From NCBI RefSeq assembly GCF_013032445.1, contig NZ_WQCA01000009.1, positions 124,001 through 188,000 of the forward strand: DNA of 64,000 nucleotides, given 5' to 3'. The stretch is from Ruegeria arenilitoris (GTDB lineage Bacteria; Pseudomonadota; Alphaproteobacteria; Rhodobacterales; Rhodobacteraceae). The translations under genes and the position numbers were made by a program. Numbering within the stretch: position 1 is the first letter of the stretch; each line of letters opens with the position of its first letter. The notes under the pieces were generated by a model. The model was not told where the DNA came from. It did not search any database and saw only the letters and a list, made by a program, of their open reading frames with translations. Shown here in pieces: positions 1-9,995 of this stretch.

Positions 1-1097
1 GCAACGCCCATGTGGACGAAGTTCTTGTAGACGATGTCGGTGCCGTCGATCTCGGCGTTCACCTCGGGCACTTCTTTCAGCGCGTGGCAGCAGGCCTTGG
101 TGAAGAAGGACATAAAGCCCAGACGCACGCCGTGCTTCTTCTCGAACTGCTCTTTGTACTGGTTGCGCAGGGCCATCACTTCGGTCATGTCCACCTCGTT
201 ATAGGTGGTCAGCATGGCGGCGGTGTTCTGGCTGTCTTTCAAGCGCTTGGCGATGGTCTGGCGCAGGCGGGTCATCTTGACTCGTTCCTCGCGTGCCGAA
301 TCCTCGGCGGCCACAGGCGCGCGCGGTGCAGGCGCAGGGGCCGCAGCCGGAGCCGCAGCGGTTGCCACCGCACGGGCCACGTCCTCTTTCATGATGCGGC
401 CATCGCGACCGGTGCCGGTGACCTGGCCAGCGGACAGACCAGCCTCGGCCATCGCTTTTTCGGCCGACGGCGCATTGGCCACGTCTTTGCCTGCGGTGGC
501 GGCTGCCGGAGCGGCGGCTGCGGCCGGAGCAGCGGCAGGGGCGGCAACGGCGCCTGCTCCCGAGATCACCGCCAACTTGGCCGAGGCATTCACCGTGGCC
601 CCTTCCGGAGCTACGATTTCTGCCAGAACGCCAGCGGCCGGGGCAGGAACCTCGACGGACACTTTGTCGGTTTCAAGCTCGCACAGCATTTCATCCTGTG
701 CGACGGCATCGCCTACCTGTTTGAACCAGGTGGATACGGTGGCTTCGGTAACCGACTCGCCCAGGGTGGGCACCATCACATCAACGCTGCCTGCGCCTGC
801 GGCCGGGGCGGCCTCGGATGCGGGGGCAGCAGTTGGCGCGGGGGCCGGGGTTGCACCTTCGCCTGCGGCAATGGTCGCCAGCAGGGCATCAACGCCAACG
901 GTTTCACCTTCTGCGGCCACGATTTCACCCATCACGCCTGCTGCCGGCGCGGGGACTTCGACGGTTACCTTGTCAGTTTCAAGCTCACAGAGCATCTCAT
1001 CCACGGCCACGGCATCACCGGGTTTCTTGAACCAGGTCGCAACGGTGGCTTCGGTGACGGATTCGCCAAGCGTGGGAACACGAACTTCAATGGTCAT
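1..1097 (-). CDS. sucB: Dihydrolipoyllysine succinyltransferase, E2 of 2-oxoglutarate dehydrogenase (partial)
   Basis: E2 core of the 2-oxoglutarate dehydrogenase complex, which passes the succinyl group from E1 (SucA) to CoA. The C-terminal end lies outside the window; about 365 codons are visible. Two successive lipoyl domains can be read, each with the lipoyl-lysine motif LCELETDKV (codons of the first near 966-990, of the second near 660-690), joined by Ala/Pro-rich linkers. A peripheral-subunit-binding segment follows, then the start of the catalytic domain (KMTRLRQTIAKRL). The start ATG at 1097 begins MTIEVRVPTLGES and lies 3 bp after the sucA stop, with a GAAGGAAAG ribosome-binding site inside the sucA end. 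E. coli SucB has only one lipoyl domain. The family is certain; the missing part cannot be judged. Confidence 0.97.
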   Translation of the reverse strand, partial: MTIEVRVPTLGESVTEATVATWFKKPGDAVAVDEMLCELETDKVTVEVPAPAAGVMGEIVAAEGETVGVDALLATIAAGEGATPAPAPTAAPASEAAPAAGAGSVDVMVPTLGESVTEATVSTWFKQVGDAVAQDEMLCELETDKVSVEVPAPAAGVLAEIVAPEGATVNASAKLAVISGAGAVAAPAAAPAAAAAPAAATAGKDVANAPSAEKAMAEAGLSAGQVTGTGRDGRIMKEDVARAVATAAAPAAAPAPAPRAPVAAEDSAREERVKMTRLRQTIAKRLKDSQNTAAMLTTYNEVDMTEVMALRNQYKEQFEKKHGVRLGFMSFFTKACCHALKEVPEVNAEIDGTDIVYKNFVHMGV

Positions 1098-1100
1098 CGT

Positions 1101-4058
1101 TTACTTTCCTTCGATGCTCAGCGCTTCGTTCACGAGCGCTTCTTGTTGGGCTTTGTGTTGGCTGGCCAGACCCGTCGCAGGCGAAGCCGAGGTGGCGCGA
1201 CCGACATAACGGGGCCGTGTGTGCTTGGCCTTGATGCGGGTCAGGACCCATTCGATATTGGGTTCGATAAAGGTCCAGGCACCCTGGTTCTTGGGCTCTT
1301 CCTGACACCAGATGATCTCGGCACCCTTGAAGCGCTCAAGCTCAGCGATCAGCGAATGCGCCGGGAACGGGTAGTATTGCTCGATCCGCATCAGGTAGAC
1401 ATCGTCGATGCCACGCGCGTCACGCTCTTCCAACAGGTCGTAGTAGACCTTGCCGGAACACATCACGACACGCTTGATCTTGTCGTCCTTGACCAGCTTG
1501 GTCTCGGAATTGCCCTGCTGCGCATCATCCCACAGCACCCGGTGGAAGCTGGAGCCGGTGGTGAACTCTTCGGCCTTGCTGACGGCCAGCTTGTGGCGCA
1601 GCAGCGACTTCGGCGTCACTAGGATCAGCGGCTTGCGGAAGGTGCGGTGCAACTGACGGCGCAGGATGTGGAAGTAGTTCGCAGGCGTAGTGCAGTTCGC
1701 CACGATCCAGTTGTCCTGACCGCACATTTGCAGGAAGCGTTCCAGACGCGCCGAGCTGTGTTCCGGACCTTGGCCTTCGAACCCGTGCGGCAGCAGACAG
1801 ACCAGACCGGACATCCGCAGCCATTTGCTTTCGCCCGAACTGATAAACTGGTCGAACATGATCTGCGCGCCGTTGGCGAAGTCACCGAACTGGGCCTCCC
1901 ACAGGGTCAGCGCGTTGGGTTCGGCCAGCGAATAGCCGTATTCGAAACCCAGCACCGCGTATTCCGACAGCATCGAGTCGATCACTTCGTATTTCGACTG
2001 ACCGGCGCGGATGTTGTTCAGCGGATAGTACCGTTCTTCGCTTTCCTGGTGGACAAAGCCCGAGTGACGCTGGCTGAACGTGCCGCGTGTCGCGTCCTGA
2101 CCGGACAGGCGAACCGGGAAACCTTCAGTCAGCAGCGATCCAAAGGCCAGTGCTTCACCGGTGGCCCAGTCAAAGCCCTTGCCGCTGTCGAACATCTGTT
2201 TCTTGTGGTCCAGAAGACGGCCCACGGTCTTGTGCAGGGCAATATCCTCAGGCGCGTGGGTCAGCGCATTGCCGATCTCGGCCATGGTTTCCGGCGCGAT
2301 CGCGGTTTCGCCGCGCACGTATTCTTCTTTGTTCTTGTCCAGATGAGACCAGCGCCCGTCCAGCCAGTCGGCCTTGTTGGGCTTATAGTCCTTGCCGGCG
2401 TCGAACTCATCGTTCAGATGCGCCTGGAAGGCGGCTTTCATGTCCTCGATCTCACCCTCGGGGATCAGACCATCCTTGACCAGTCGTTCGGTGTACAACG
2501 ACAGGGTGGTCTTATGCGTCTTGATTTTCTTGTACATGATCGGGTTGGTGAACATGGGCTCGTCGCCCTCGTTGTGACCAAACCGGCGGTAGCAGAAGAT
2601 GTCGATGACCACGTCCTTGTGGAACTTCTGGCGGAACTCGGTTGCGACCTTGGCGGCATGCACTACGGCCTCGGGGTCGTCACCGTTCACGTGGAAGATC
2701 GGCGCCTCAACCATCAGCGCGATATCCGTCGGATACGGGCTGGAGCGCGAGAAGTGTGGTGCGGTGGTGAAACCGATCTGGTTGTTGACCACGATATGCA
2801 TGGTGCCGCCGGTCTTGTGCCCGCGCAGACCCGATAGTCCAAAACCTTCGGCCACAACACCTTGACCGGCAAAGGCCGCGTCACCGTGCAACAGGATGCC
2901 CATCACGGCCGTGCGGTCAGTGTCTTTCAACTGATCCTGCTTGGCGCGAACCTTGCCCAGCACAACGGGGTTCACCGCCTCGAGGTGCGAGGGGTTCGCG
3001 GTCAGCGACAAGTGCACGCTGTTGCCATCGAACTCCCGGTCGCTGGACGCGCCGAGGTGGTATTTCACGTCGCCCGAGCCATCCACGTCTTCGGGCTTGA
3101 AGCTGCCGCCCTGGAATTCGTTGAAGATTGCGCGATAGGGTTTGCTCATCACGTTGGCGAGGATGTTCAAACGACCGCGGTGCGGCATCCCGATGACGAT
3201 GTCCTTGATCCCCAAGGCGCCGCCGCGTTTGATGATCTGCTCCATCGCGGGGATCAGCGCCTCCCCGCCGTCCAGACCGAACCGCTTGGTGCCCATGTAT
3301 TTGACGTGCAGGAATTTCTCGAAACCTTCGGCCTCGACCATCTTGTTCAGGATCGCCTTGCGGCCTTCCTTGGTGAACGCGATTTCCTTGCCATAGCCTT
3401 CGATCCGTTCCTTCAGCCAAGCGGCCTGTTCGGGATCAGAGATGTGCATGTATTGCAGCGCGAAAGTACCGCAATAGGTCCGTTTCACGATCTCGACGAT
3501 CTGGCGCATCGAAGCCATCTGCAGGCCCAGCACGTTGTCGATAAAGATCGGCCGGTCCATGTCGGCTTCGGTAAAGCCGTAGGTCTTGGGGTCCAGCTCA
3601 GGATGTGTGCTGGCGGCGCGCATACCCAGCGGGTCCAGATTGGCGGCCAGATGGCCCCGGATCCGATAGGCCCGGATCAGCATCAGCGCCCGCAGACTGT
3701 CCAGCACCGCGCGTTTGATCTGGTCGTCGCTGACCTGAACGCCCTTGTCCGCCGCCTTGTCCTTGATCTTCTTGCCCGCGGCCTTTGCGTCGATCTCGGC
3801 CCATTCGCCGGTCAGCGCGCCGGTCAGATCATCCGCAGGCATTGGCGGCCAGTCGGTGCGCGCCCAAGACGGCCCCTCGGCCTCTTTCTGAACGTCCGGC
3901 GTGGCGTCGCCCATGGCCTTGAAGAACTCGGCCCAAGCGGCATCGACCGCCCCGGGGTTCTTGGTGTACTGGGCATAAAGCTGCTCCAGATACTCGGCAT
4001 TGTGCCCCTGCATAAAGCTTGAGGCGTGGAACGCGGAATTGGGCGTATGTTCGGTCAT
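1101..4058 (-). CDS. sucA: 2-oxoglutarate dehydrogenase E1 component
   Basis: Thiamine-diphosphate-dependent E1 subunit that decarboxylates 2-oxoglutarate in the TCA cycle and transfers the succinyl group to SucB. It has 985 residues, within the usual 930-1000 range. The N-terminal E2-binding segment is followed by MPHRGRLN (residues 291-298), the thiamine-diphosphate motif beginning HGDAAFAGQG (391-400) and ending in NN (425-426), and a C-terminal transketolase-like half. The ATG at 4058 overlaps the stop of the upstream DUF805 gene by four bases (ATGA), so translation is probably coupled. sucB follows after 3 bp. A DUF805 gene directly ahead of sucA, in place of sucD, is unusual in textbook terms. 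Confidence 0.98.
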   Translation of the reverse strand: MTEHTPNSAFHASSFMQGHNAEYLEQLYAQYTKNPGAVDAAWAEFFKAMGDATPDVQKEAEGPSWARTDWPPMPADDLTGALTGEWAEIDAKAAGKKIKDKAADKGVQVSDDQIKRAVLDSLRALMLIRAYRIRGHLAANLDPLGMRAASTHPELDPKTYGFTEADMDRPIFIDNVLGLQMASMRQIVEIVKRTYCGTFALQYMHISDPEQAAWLKERIEGYGKEIAFTKEGRKAILNKMVEAEGFEKFLHVKYMGTKRFGLDGGEALIPAMEQIIKRGGALGIKDIVIGMPHRGRLNILANVMSKPYRAIFNEFQGGSFKPEDVDGSGDVKYHLGASSDREFDGNSVHLSLTANPSHLEAVNPVVLGKVRAKQDQLKDTDRTAVMGILLHGDAAFAGQGVVAEGFGLSGLRGHKTGGTMHIVVNNQIGFTTAPHFSRSSPYPTDIALMVEAPIFHVNGDDPEAVVHAAKVATEFRQKFHKDVVIDIFCYRRFGHNEGDEPMFTNPIMYKKIKTHKTTLSLYTERLVKDGLIPEGEIEDMKAAFQAHLNDEFDAGKDYKPNKADWLDGRWSHLDKNKEEYVRGETAIAPETMAEIGNALTHAPEDIALHKTVGRLLDHKKQMFDSGKGFDWATGEALAFGSLLTEGFPVRLSGQDATRGTFSQRHSGFVHQESEERYYPLNNIRAGQSKYEVIDSMLSEYAVLGFEYGYSLAEPNALTLWEAQFGDFANGAQIMFDQFISSGESKWLRMSGLVCLLPHGFEGQGPEHSSARLERFLQMCGQDNWIVANCTTPANYFHILRRQLHRTFRKPLILVTPKSLLRHKLAVSKAEEFTTGSSFHRVLWDDAQQGNSETKLVKDDKIKRVVMCSGKVYYDLLEERDARGIDDVYLMRIEQYYPFPAHSLIAELERFKGAEIIWCQEEPKNQGAWTFIEPNIEWVLTRIKAKHTRPRYVGRATSASPATGLASQHKAQQEALVNEALSIEGK

Positions 4059-4597
4059 TGGGCTACCTCATATGGGTTGGGACCGTATTGGTTGGTGCCT
4101 GGTTGAGACGGGCGGGTCAGCCACCACAGAACCAGGAGGGGCGACACAAACAGGATCAGCAGTGTCGGAAGGACGACCAGCAAAGTGGCGCGGGTGAACA
4201 GGATATCCAGATTGCCGCCATGCTGGAAACTGGAGGCAAGGCCGATGCCAAAGACCAGAACGGCCCCGGCACCTAGGATCAGCAGGATCGGCAGCAAGGC
4301 ATACAGCCCGCTGCGCCCGGTATCATGCATCCGCCGCCACGCGACAGCCAGATGCGGAAAGAACACAATCAGGCTGACGATGCTTTGCACCGGCTGCGAG
4401 GACGTGGCGGTGACAGATTTCACCTCATCGCTCTGGCTGACCGAGACCTGAGTGAAGAACTGCCAGTCGATGATCCCGGCGATAATGCTCCAGATCACGA
4501 TGAACAGGAAAAAGAACCAATATTCGGGTCGCGAGGCACGGCCCGAAAAGGTGAAGAACTTGGAGAAACAGGTTCGGATGGCGTCGGAGAAGGTCAT
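4055..4597 (-). CDS. DUF805 family inner-membrane protein
   Basis: A 180-residue protein of the DUF805 family, whose biochemical role is unknown. It shows the family hallmarks: an N-terminal FFTFSGRASRPEYWFFFLF segment, four hydrophobic stretches, and the central AWRRMHDTGRSGLYALLPI motif. The start at 4597 (MTFSDAIRT) overlaps the stop of the upstream orphan gene as ATGA; a longer start at 4612 is possible but less likely. Its own stop overlaps the sucA start as ATGA. It therefore sits in a translationally coupled chain between sucD and sucA. Whether it serves the 2-oxoglutarate dehydrogenase complex or only hitch-hikes in the operon cannot be told from sequence. Confidence 0.88.
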   Translation of the reverse strand: MTFSDAIRTCFSKFFTFSGRASRPEYWFFFLFIVIWSIIAGIIDWQFFTQVSVSQSDEVKSVTATSSQPVQSIVSLIVFFPHLAVAWRRMHDTGRSGLYALLPILLILGAGAVLVFGIGLASSFQHGGNLDILFTRATLLVVLPTLLILFVSPLLVLWWLTRPSQPGTNQYGPNPYEVAQ

Positions 4598-5241
4598 CGG
4601 CTCACCGACCATCTGGCTATGAATTCAGTGCCGCCAAATATCGAGCCAGCATTGAGGCTCGGGCCAGCTACGACCAATATCCCCAAATCCGGTTCGTTTT
4701 CATTCGGGCCATACGTAATTTTCATGGATAAATTCCGGCCTTCACCGATCATTTTTTCAAACGAGATTGAGTTGTCTTGAGTGAACCCGAGACGTTGTGG
4801 CCAGTCGACCATGCCACCGACATAGGTAAAGCTACAGGCCCGTTTCGGTTTCTCTTGAGTCTCTACATAGTAATTCGGGTTTCCGGGGTGGATTAGAACA
4901 CTCGTGAATGAGATTTTTCTCAAATTGTTGAGTGTTGACAAAGTTCTGTTTTTTTCAGCTGGAAAGTTTGCGGGATCAGGGACGTAGGTTGAGCCAGCCG
5001 CACGTTCTAGTCTTCTTCTATAGCTCATGTGTCCCGCAACGGTGTCCAAGTCTGTACCGTCAGCCACGGCAAATCCATGGTCAAGCAAACTATCGGCAAT
5101 TGGCTCGTCTGATTGAACAAGGATTCGGCATAGCTCGGCCAATTCGACACCAAACGCGTCTTCATTGGCAGCTTGAACTTGGCTTTGCATGGTGAGCGCA
5201 GACAACGTTATGACTGCCACGCATACCCACTTCACCGTCAT
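4594..5241 (-). CDS. Hypothetical secreted protein, low-GC insertion in the suc operon
   Basis: Not recognised. The chosen start at 5241 gives 215 residues beginning with a plausible signal peptide (MTVKWVCVAVITLSALTMQ, cleavage near AQA), so it is probably periplasmic. An in-frame GTG start directly after the sucD stop (5334) would add about 31 residues ahead of the signal and is less likely. No domain or catalytic motif is evident; a few cysteines and a C-terminal FGGTEFIARW segment are visible. Base composition is clearly lower in GC than the neighbours (about 42-53% in two 60-bp stretches counted by eye), and codon use looks foreign. It lies between sucD and the DUF805 gene, and its stop overlaps the DUF805 start (ATGA). 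Likely a laterally acquired gene. Confidence 0.7.
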   Translation of the reverse strand: MTVKWVCVAVITLSALTMQSQVQAANEDAFGVELAELCRILVQSDEPIADSLLDHGFAVADGTDLDTVAGHMSYRRRLERAAGSTYVPDPANFPAEKNRTLSTLNNLRKISFTSVLIHPGNPNYYVETQEKPKRACSFTYVGGMVDWPQRLGFTQDNSISFEKMIGEGRNLSMKITYGPNENEPDLGILVVAGPSLNAGSIFGGTEFIARWSVSR

Positions 5242-5265
5242 GAGCTGAGGCCAATTACTGTCAAA

Positions 5266-5288
5266 GGGCAGGCGCTTTCCGCCCGCCC
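5266..5288 (-). terminator. Intercistronic hairpin after sucD
   Basis: An 8-bp GC stem with a 7-base loop (GGGCGGGC, GGAAAGC, GCCTGCCC on the minus strand, one G-T pair) lies between the sucD stop and the low-GC orphan. On the minus strand it is followed only by TTTGAC, so it is at best a weak terminator. It could act as an RNA-processing or stability element separating sucCD from the distal genes. Confidence 0.4.
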
Positions 5289-5334
5289 TTGAATCGAGCA
5301 ATGCCCTCAAAGCATATGCCCAGTACTTGGTCAC

Positions 5335-6216
5335 TTACCCAATCGCTTCCAGCACAGCCTCACCCAGCTGCGCCGGGCTTTCGGCCACGACGATACCGGC
5401 CGAGCGCATGGCTTCGATCTTGTCTTCGGCACCGCCTTTACCGCCAGCAACAATCGCGCCAGCATGGCCCATGCGGCGGCCCGGAGGGGCTGTGCGGCCT
5501 GCGATGAAACCGGCAGTGGGTTTCCTGCGGCCTTTCTTGGCCTCATCCGCCAGGAACTGTGCGGCTTCTTCCTCGGCCGAGCCGCCGATCTCACCGATCA
5601 TGATGATCGACTCGGTTTCGTCATCGGCCAGGAACCATTCCAGCACGTCGATATGCTCGGTGCCTTTGATCGGGTCACCGCCGATGCCCACGCAGGTGGA
5701 CTGGCCCAGACCCACATCGGTGGTCTGCTTGACGGCCTCATAGGTCAGGGTGCCCGAACGCGACACAACGCCGACCGAGCCACGCTTGTGGATGTGGCCG
5801 GGCATGATGCCGATCTTGCAGGCGTCGGGTGTGATGACACCGGGGCAGTTCGGGCCAACAAGGCGCGATTTGCTGCCTTCCAGCGCGCGCTTCACCTTCA
5901 TCATGTCCAGAACCGGGATGCCTTCGGTGATGCAGACGATCACTTCCATCTCGGCATCAATCGCTTCGAGGATCGAGTCAGCCGCAAACGGCGGCGGAAC
6001 ATAGATCACGCTGGCGTTGGCTTCGGTCACGTGCTTGGCTTCGTGGACCGAGTTGAACACGGGCAGGTCAAGATGTGTCATCCCACCTTTGCCGGGGGTC
6101 ACGCCGCCGACCATCTTGGTGCCATAGGCAATGGCCTGTTCAGAGTGGAATGTGCCCTGCGAGCCGGTAAAGCCCTGACAGATCACTTTGGTATTTTCGT
6201 CGATGAGGACTGCCAT
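5335..6216 (-). CDS. sucD: Succinyl-CoA synthetase subunit alpha
   Basis: Alpha subunit of succinyl-CoA ligase (ADP-forming), which carries the CoA site and the phosphohistidine of the reaction succinyl-CoA + ADP + Pi to succinate + ATP + CoA. It has 293 residues, a normal length. It shows the N-terminal CoA-binding Rossmann domain ([10 protein letters not shown]), the VGPNCPGVI segment and the active-site histidine H251 in [15 protein letters not shown]. It lies 85 bp downstream of sucC. The intergenic space holds a hairpin at 6269-6287, so subunit levels may be tuned after transcription. A foreign-looking gene follows before sucA. Confidence 0.98.
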   Translation of the reverse strand: MAVLIDENTKVICQGFTGSQGTFHSEQAIAYGTKMVGGVTPGKGGMTHLDLPVFNSVHEAKHVTEANASVIYVPPPFAADSILEAIDAEMEVIVCITEGIPVLDMMKVKRALEGSKSRLVGPNCPGVITPDACKIGIMPGHIHKRGSVGVVSRSGTLTYEAVKQTTDVGLGQSTCVGIGGDPIKGTEHIDVLEWFLADDETESIIMIGEIGGSAEEEAAQFLADEAKKGRRKPTAGFIAGRTAPPGRRMGHAGAIVAGGKGGAEDKIEAMRSAGIVVAESPAQLGEAVLEAIG

Positions 6217-6268
6217 TTGGCGTTCTCCTTTGTTAGGCGGGCCTCAGCCTGCCAGAATTCTTCGGAAA

Positions 6269-6287
6269 GGCGGGCCAAAAGCCCGCC
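6269..6287 (-). other. Hairpin between sucC and sucD
   Basis: Perfect 7-bp stem GGCGGGC / GCCCGCC around the 5-base loop CAAAA on the plus strand. No T-tract follows on the minus strand. It resembles an intercistronic stability or processing hairpin rather than a terminator. Confidence 0.4.
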
Positions 6288-6301
6288 CCACGGAATTGGG
6301 A

Positions 6302-7495
6302 TTAGCCTTTGACGGCCTTCACGATCTTCTCGGCGCCGTCTTTCAGGTTGTCCGCCGCGATCACGTCCAGGCCAGAGGTGTTGATGATTTCTTTGCCTTT
6401 CTCGACGTTCGTGCCTTCCAGACGCACGACCAGCGGAACCTTCAGGCCGACCTCTTTCACCGCGGCGACAACGCCCTCGGCGATGACGTCACAGCGCATG
6501 ATGCCGCCGAAGATGTTGACCAGAATGCCTTTGACGTTTTCGTCCGAGGTAATGATCTTGAACGCCTCAGTGACTTTCTCTTTGGTCGCACCGCCGCCCA
6601 CGTCGAGGAAGTTGGCAGGCTCGGCACCATACAGCTTGATGATGTCCATGGTTGCCATTGCCAGACCGGCGCCGTTGACCATACAACCGATCTCACCATC
6701 CAGCGCGATGTAGTTCAGGTCGTACTTGGAGGCTTCCAGTTCCTTGGGGTCTTCCTCGGTCTCGTCGCGCAGTTCGGCGATGTCGGGGTGGCGGTAGATC
6801 GCGTTTCCGTCAAAGCCCAGCTTGGCGTCCAGCACCTTGAGGTCGCCGCCTTCGGCCACGATCAGCGGGTTGATTTCCAGCATCTCCATGTCCTTCTCAA
6901 CGAAGGCTTGATACAGCTGACCCATCAGCTTGACGCACTGTTTAACCTGCGCGCCTTCCAGACCCAGCGAGAAGGCGATGCGGCGACCGTGATAGGGCTG
7001 ATACCCGGTGACCGGATCAACCGAGAAGGACAGGATTTTCTCGGGCGTGGATTCGGCCACTTCTTCGATGTCCATGCCACCTTCGGTCGAGCATACGAAC
7101 GAGATGCGGCTGGTCTGGCGGTCCACCAGCAGGGCCAGGTACAATTCGCGCTCGATGCCGGAACCGGCCTCGATATAGATACGGTTGACCTGCTTGCCTG
7201 CGGGGCCGGTCTGATGCGTGACCAGCGTGCGGCCCAGCATCTTTTTGGCTTCTTCGGCGGCTTCTTCCACCGACTTGGTCAGACGCACGCCGCCTTTTTC
7301 ACCGGCGTCGGCTTCTTTGAAGCTGCCTTTGCCGCGTCCACCTGCGTGGATCTGCGCTTTGACAACCCACAGGGGGCCGTCCAGTGCACCGGCTGCGGTT
7401 TTGGCTTCCTCGGCGCGCAGAACCGCGCGACCTTCGGAGACCGGGGCGCCATAGCTGCGAAGAATAGCTTTGGCCTGATATTCGTGAATGTTCAT
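6302..7495 (-). CDS. sucC: Succinyl-CoA synthetase subunit beta (ADP-forming)
   Basis: Beta subunit of succinyl-CoA ligase, with an N-terminal ATP-grasp nucleotide-binding fold and a C-terminal CoA-ligase domain. Its 397 residues match the family. It begins [12 protein letters not shown], has the ATP-grasp stretch [15 protein letters not shown], the metal-binding EINPL segment and the C-terminal [15 protein letters not shown]. It is the first gene of the suc operon. The 324-bp region upstream carries two copies of a TTGTGATCACAA-like palindrome 21 bp apart, the same arrangement found ahead of sdhC, so the two operons are probably co-regulated. Confidence 0.98.
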   Translation of the reverse strand: MNIHEYQAKAILRSYGAPVSEGRAVLRAEEAKTAAGALDGPLWVVKAQIHAGGRGKGSFKEADAGEKGGVRLTKSVEEAAEEAKKMLGRTLVTHQTGPAGKQVNRIYIEAGSGIERELYLALLVDRQTSRISFVCSTEGGMDIEEVAESTPEKILSFSVDPVTGYQPYHGRRIAFSLGLEGAQVKQCVKLMGQLYQAFVEKDMEMLEINPLIVAEGGDLKVLDAKLGFDGNAIYRHPDIAELRDETEEDPKELEASKYDLNYIALDGEIGCMVNGAGLAMATMDIIKLYGAEPANFLDVGGGATKEKVTEAFKIITSDENVKGILVNIFGGIMRCDVIAEGVVAAVKEVGLKVPLVVRLEGTNVEKGKEIINTSGLDVIAADNLKDGAEKIVKAVKG

Positions 7496-7602
7496 CGAAA
7501 TTGTCCCGTCTGACTACGATTAAACTGTTATAGAGGTGTCTATGGGGCATTTATAAAGGGTTTTTTGACGTCGGTGCGGATTTTCGTGTAGTTTTTTTGT
7601 AT

Positions 7603-7635
7603 TTGTGATCACAGGTTTTTGGGGTGTGATCACAA
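7603..7635 (-). promoter_or_regulatory. Tandem palindromic operator upstream of sucC
   Basis: Two near-perfect 12-bp palindromes: TTGTGATCACAG at 7603-7614 and GTGTGATCACAA at 7624-7635 (plus-strand reading). Their centres are 21 bp apart (two helical turns), and the gene-proximal one is about 113 bp before the sucC ATG. The same pair, spacing and distance occur ahead of sdhC. The site lacks the 6-bp gap of a CRP site; TTGT-GATC-ACAA is closer to GntR/FadR-type TNGT-N-ACNA operators. The cognate regulator is not in the window. Confidence 0.7.
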
Positions 7636-7768
7636 ACTGACTTTGGTGCTGTTGTTGATTCGATGTCAAAGATAGAGAGAGCCAAAAACGTATTCAAAAA
7701 AAGCCGTTTGCGACGTTTGCGCCAACATACTCGACCTAAGGTCAACTTTGCCCGGCCGGCGGGTCCAT

Positions 7769-7800
7769 AAAAAAACCGGCCCGTTGCAGGGGCCGGTTTC
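7769..7800 (-). terminator. Rho-independent terminator of mdh
   Basis: On the minus strand the stem AAACCGGCCCC / GGGCCGGTTT closes a short TGCAAC loop and runs into a TTTTTTTA tract, 20 bp after the mdh stop. This is a classical intrinsic terminator and marks sucC as the start of a new transcription unit. Confidence 0.9.
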
Positions 7801-7819
7801 AGCATTCAGGATTACGGCT

Positions 7820-8929
<1,110 letters not shown>

Positions 8930-8943
8930 TCACGGGATGCCGC

Positions 8944-9699
8944 ATGTTCGAATTGGACCTGATGTTTTTTGCTGTGGCGATCCCTGCGGTGATCTTTGCC
9001 GGTATCTCGAAGGGCGGGTTCGGCTCGGGCGTGGCCTTTGCGTCGTCATCGATTCTGGCGTTGATCCTCACGCCCGGACAGGCGTTGGCGCTGATGTTGC
9101 CGATCCTGATGGTGATTGATGTGGTCACTCTGGGGCCCTATTGGAAACGCTGGAGCTGGCCCGATTCACGTCTGCTGATCCTAGGGGCCGTCCCGGGTGT
9201 TGTGCTGGGCGCGTGGCTGTATCGCGTGACCGATGACGACCTGTTGCGGCTGCTGATCGGTGGGATCTCGGTAGGTTTCGTGATCTGGCATATGGCGCAG
9301 AGCAAGGGCCTGATCCGCGGTTTTGCCAATCGCCTGCCAGCCCCTGCCGGGCTGTTTGCGGGTCTGGTCGCGGGATTCACCAGTTTTGTCAGCCACGCAG
9401 GTGGCCCGCCCGCCGCCGTCTATCTGCTGTCTCAGCGCCTGTCGAAGACCGAGTTTCAGGCGTCCACCGTGCTGGTGTTCTGGGTCATCAACGGCGCGAA
9501 GTTCATCCCCTACGCCTATCTGGGCCTGTTCACCTGGCACACGGCGCTGGCGGATCTGCTGTTGGCCCCGTTTGCCATCCTTGGCGCGTGGCTGGGCGTC
9601 CGGGCGCATTTCATGCTGTCAGAGCGCCTGTTCTTTGGCATCGCCTATGTGCTGCTGACCCTAACCGGCAGCAAACTGATCTGGGACGCGCTGACCTAG
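8944..9699 (+). CDS. TSUP (TauE/SafE) family membrane permease
   Basis: A 251-residue polytopic membrane protein of the TauE/SafE family, which exports or imports sulfite, sulfonates or other small organic anions. The N-terminal half-repeat AGISKGGFGSGVAFASS and the second-half repeat GFTSFVSHAGGPPAAVYLL are both present, the pseudo-symmetric signature of the family. The substrate is not predictable. It is divergent from mdh. Its stop overlaps the stop of the convergent small periplasmic gene within a CTAG tetramer (9696-9699). Confidence 0.9.
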   Translation: MFELDLMFFAVAIPAVIFAGISKGGFGSGVAFASSSILALILTPGQALALMLPILMVIDVVTLGPYWKRWSWPDSRLLILGAVPGVVLGAWLYRVTDDDLLRLLIGGISVGFVIWHMAQSKGLIRGFANRLPAPAGLFAGLVAGFTSFVSHAGGPPAAVYLLSQRLSKTEFQASTVLVFWVINGAKFIPYAYLGLFTWHTALADLLLAPFAILGAWLGVRAHFMLSERLFFGIAYVLLTLTGSKLIWDALT

Positions 9700-9995
9700 A
9701 CATTGGGTGGCAGTGCCTCAGCCATCTCTTCATAGGCTTGGCCCGTTGCGATCAGGCAGGTCATCCCGTCGGGAAGGGTCACCGCAATGGTCCAACTGCC
9801 GGTCTGGTCCGAGGCATAGACCTCCATCACCGCGCCCTGCCGGGCAATGCCAAGGCCGCGGCGCGTCTCGCCATAGGTTTCGACCAGACGTTTGACCACA
9901 TCCTCGCGCGGGGCACAGGTGCGGGCCTGTACCTGTTGCGCGGCCAGAACCATGTTTCCAAGGCCCATCGTCATTTTGAAGAACGTCTTTTTCAT
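9696..9995 (-). CDS. Small hypothetical exported protein
   Basis: A 99-residue protein with a short N-terminal basic/hydrophobic stretch (MKKTFFKMTMGLGNMVLAA), a likely signal peptide ending near VQA, so it is probably periplasmic. The mature part has two cysteines and reads like a small beta-rich domain (GSWTIAVTLPDGMTCLIATG). Similar short unannotated proteins occur in Roseobacter genomes, but I know no function. The gene converges on the TSUP permease with a 4-bp stop-stop overlap and is divergent from mcl2. Confidence 0.7.
   Translation of the reverse strand: MKKTFFKMTMGLGNMVLAAQQVQARTCAPREDVVKRLVETYGETRRGLGIARQGAVMEVYASDQTGSWTIAVTLPDGMTCLIATGQAYEEMAEALPPNV

Larger units (their letters stand above)
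7496..7819 (-). promoter_or_regulatory. suc operon promoter/leader region
   Basis: This 324-bp gene-free stretch separates mdh from sucC. It contains, in the direction of the suc genes, the mdh terminator (7769-7800), a GACCTTAGGTCG near-palindrome (7732-7743), an AT-rich region, two GATC-centred operators (7603-7635) and a leader with T-runs and a TTTATAAATG stretch near 7552 that could contain a -10 element. The transcription start cannot be assigned with confidence. No convincing ORF is present. Confidence 0.6.

Noticed and set aside
12-1622. A 536-codon plus-strand open frame opposite sucB/sucA, and similar long frames at 1647-2837 and 2862-4022
   Set aside because: They lie wholly antisense to certain TCA genes. 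Their His/Gly/Arg-rich composition is the typical shadow of high-GC coding DNA, with no recognisable domain.
7603-7635. CRP/FNR binding sites upstream of sucC
   Set aside because: TGTGA and TCACA halves are present but directly abut (TGTGATCACA) instead of being separated by six bases, so the site does not fit CRP or FNR geometry.
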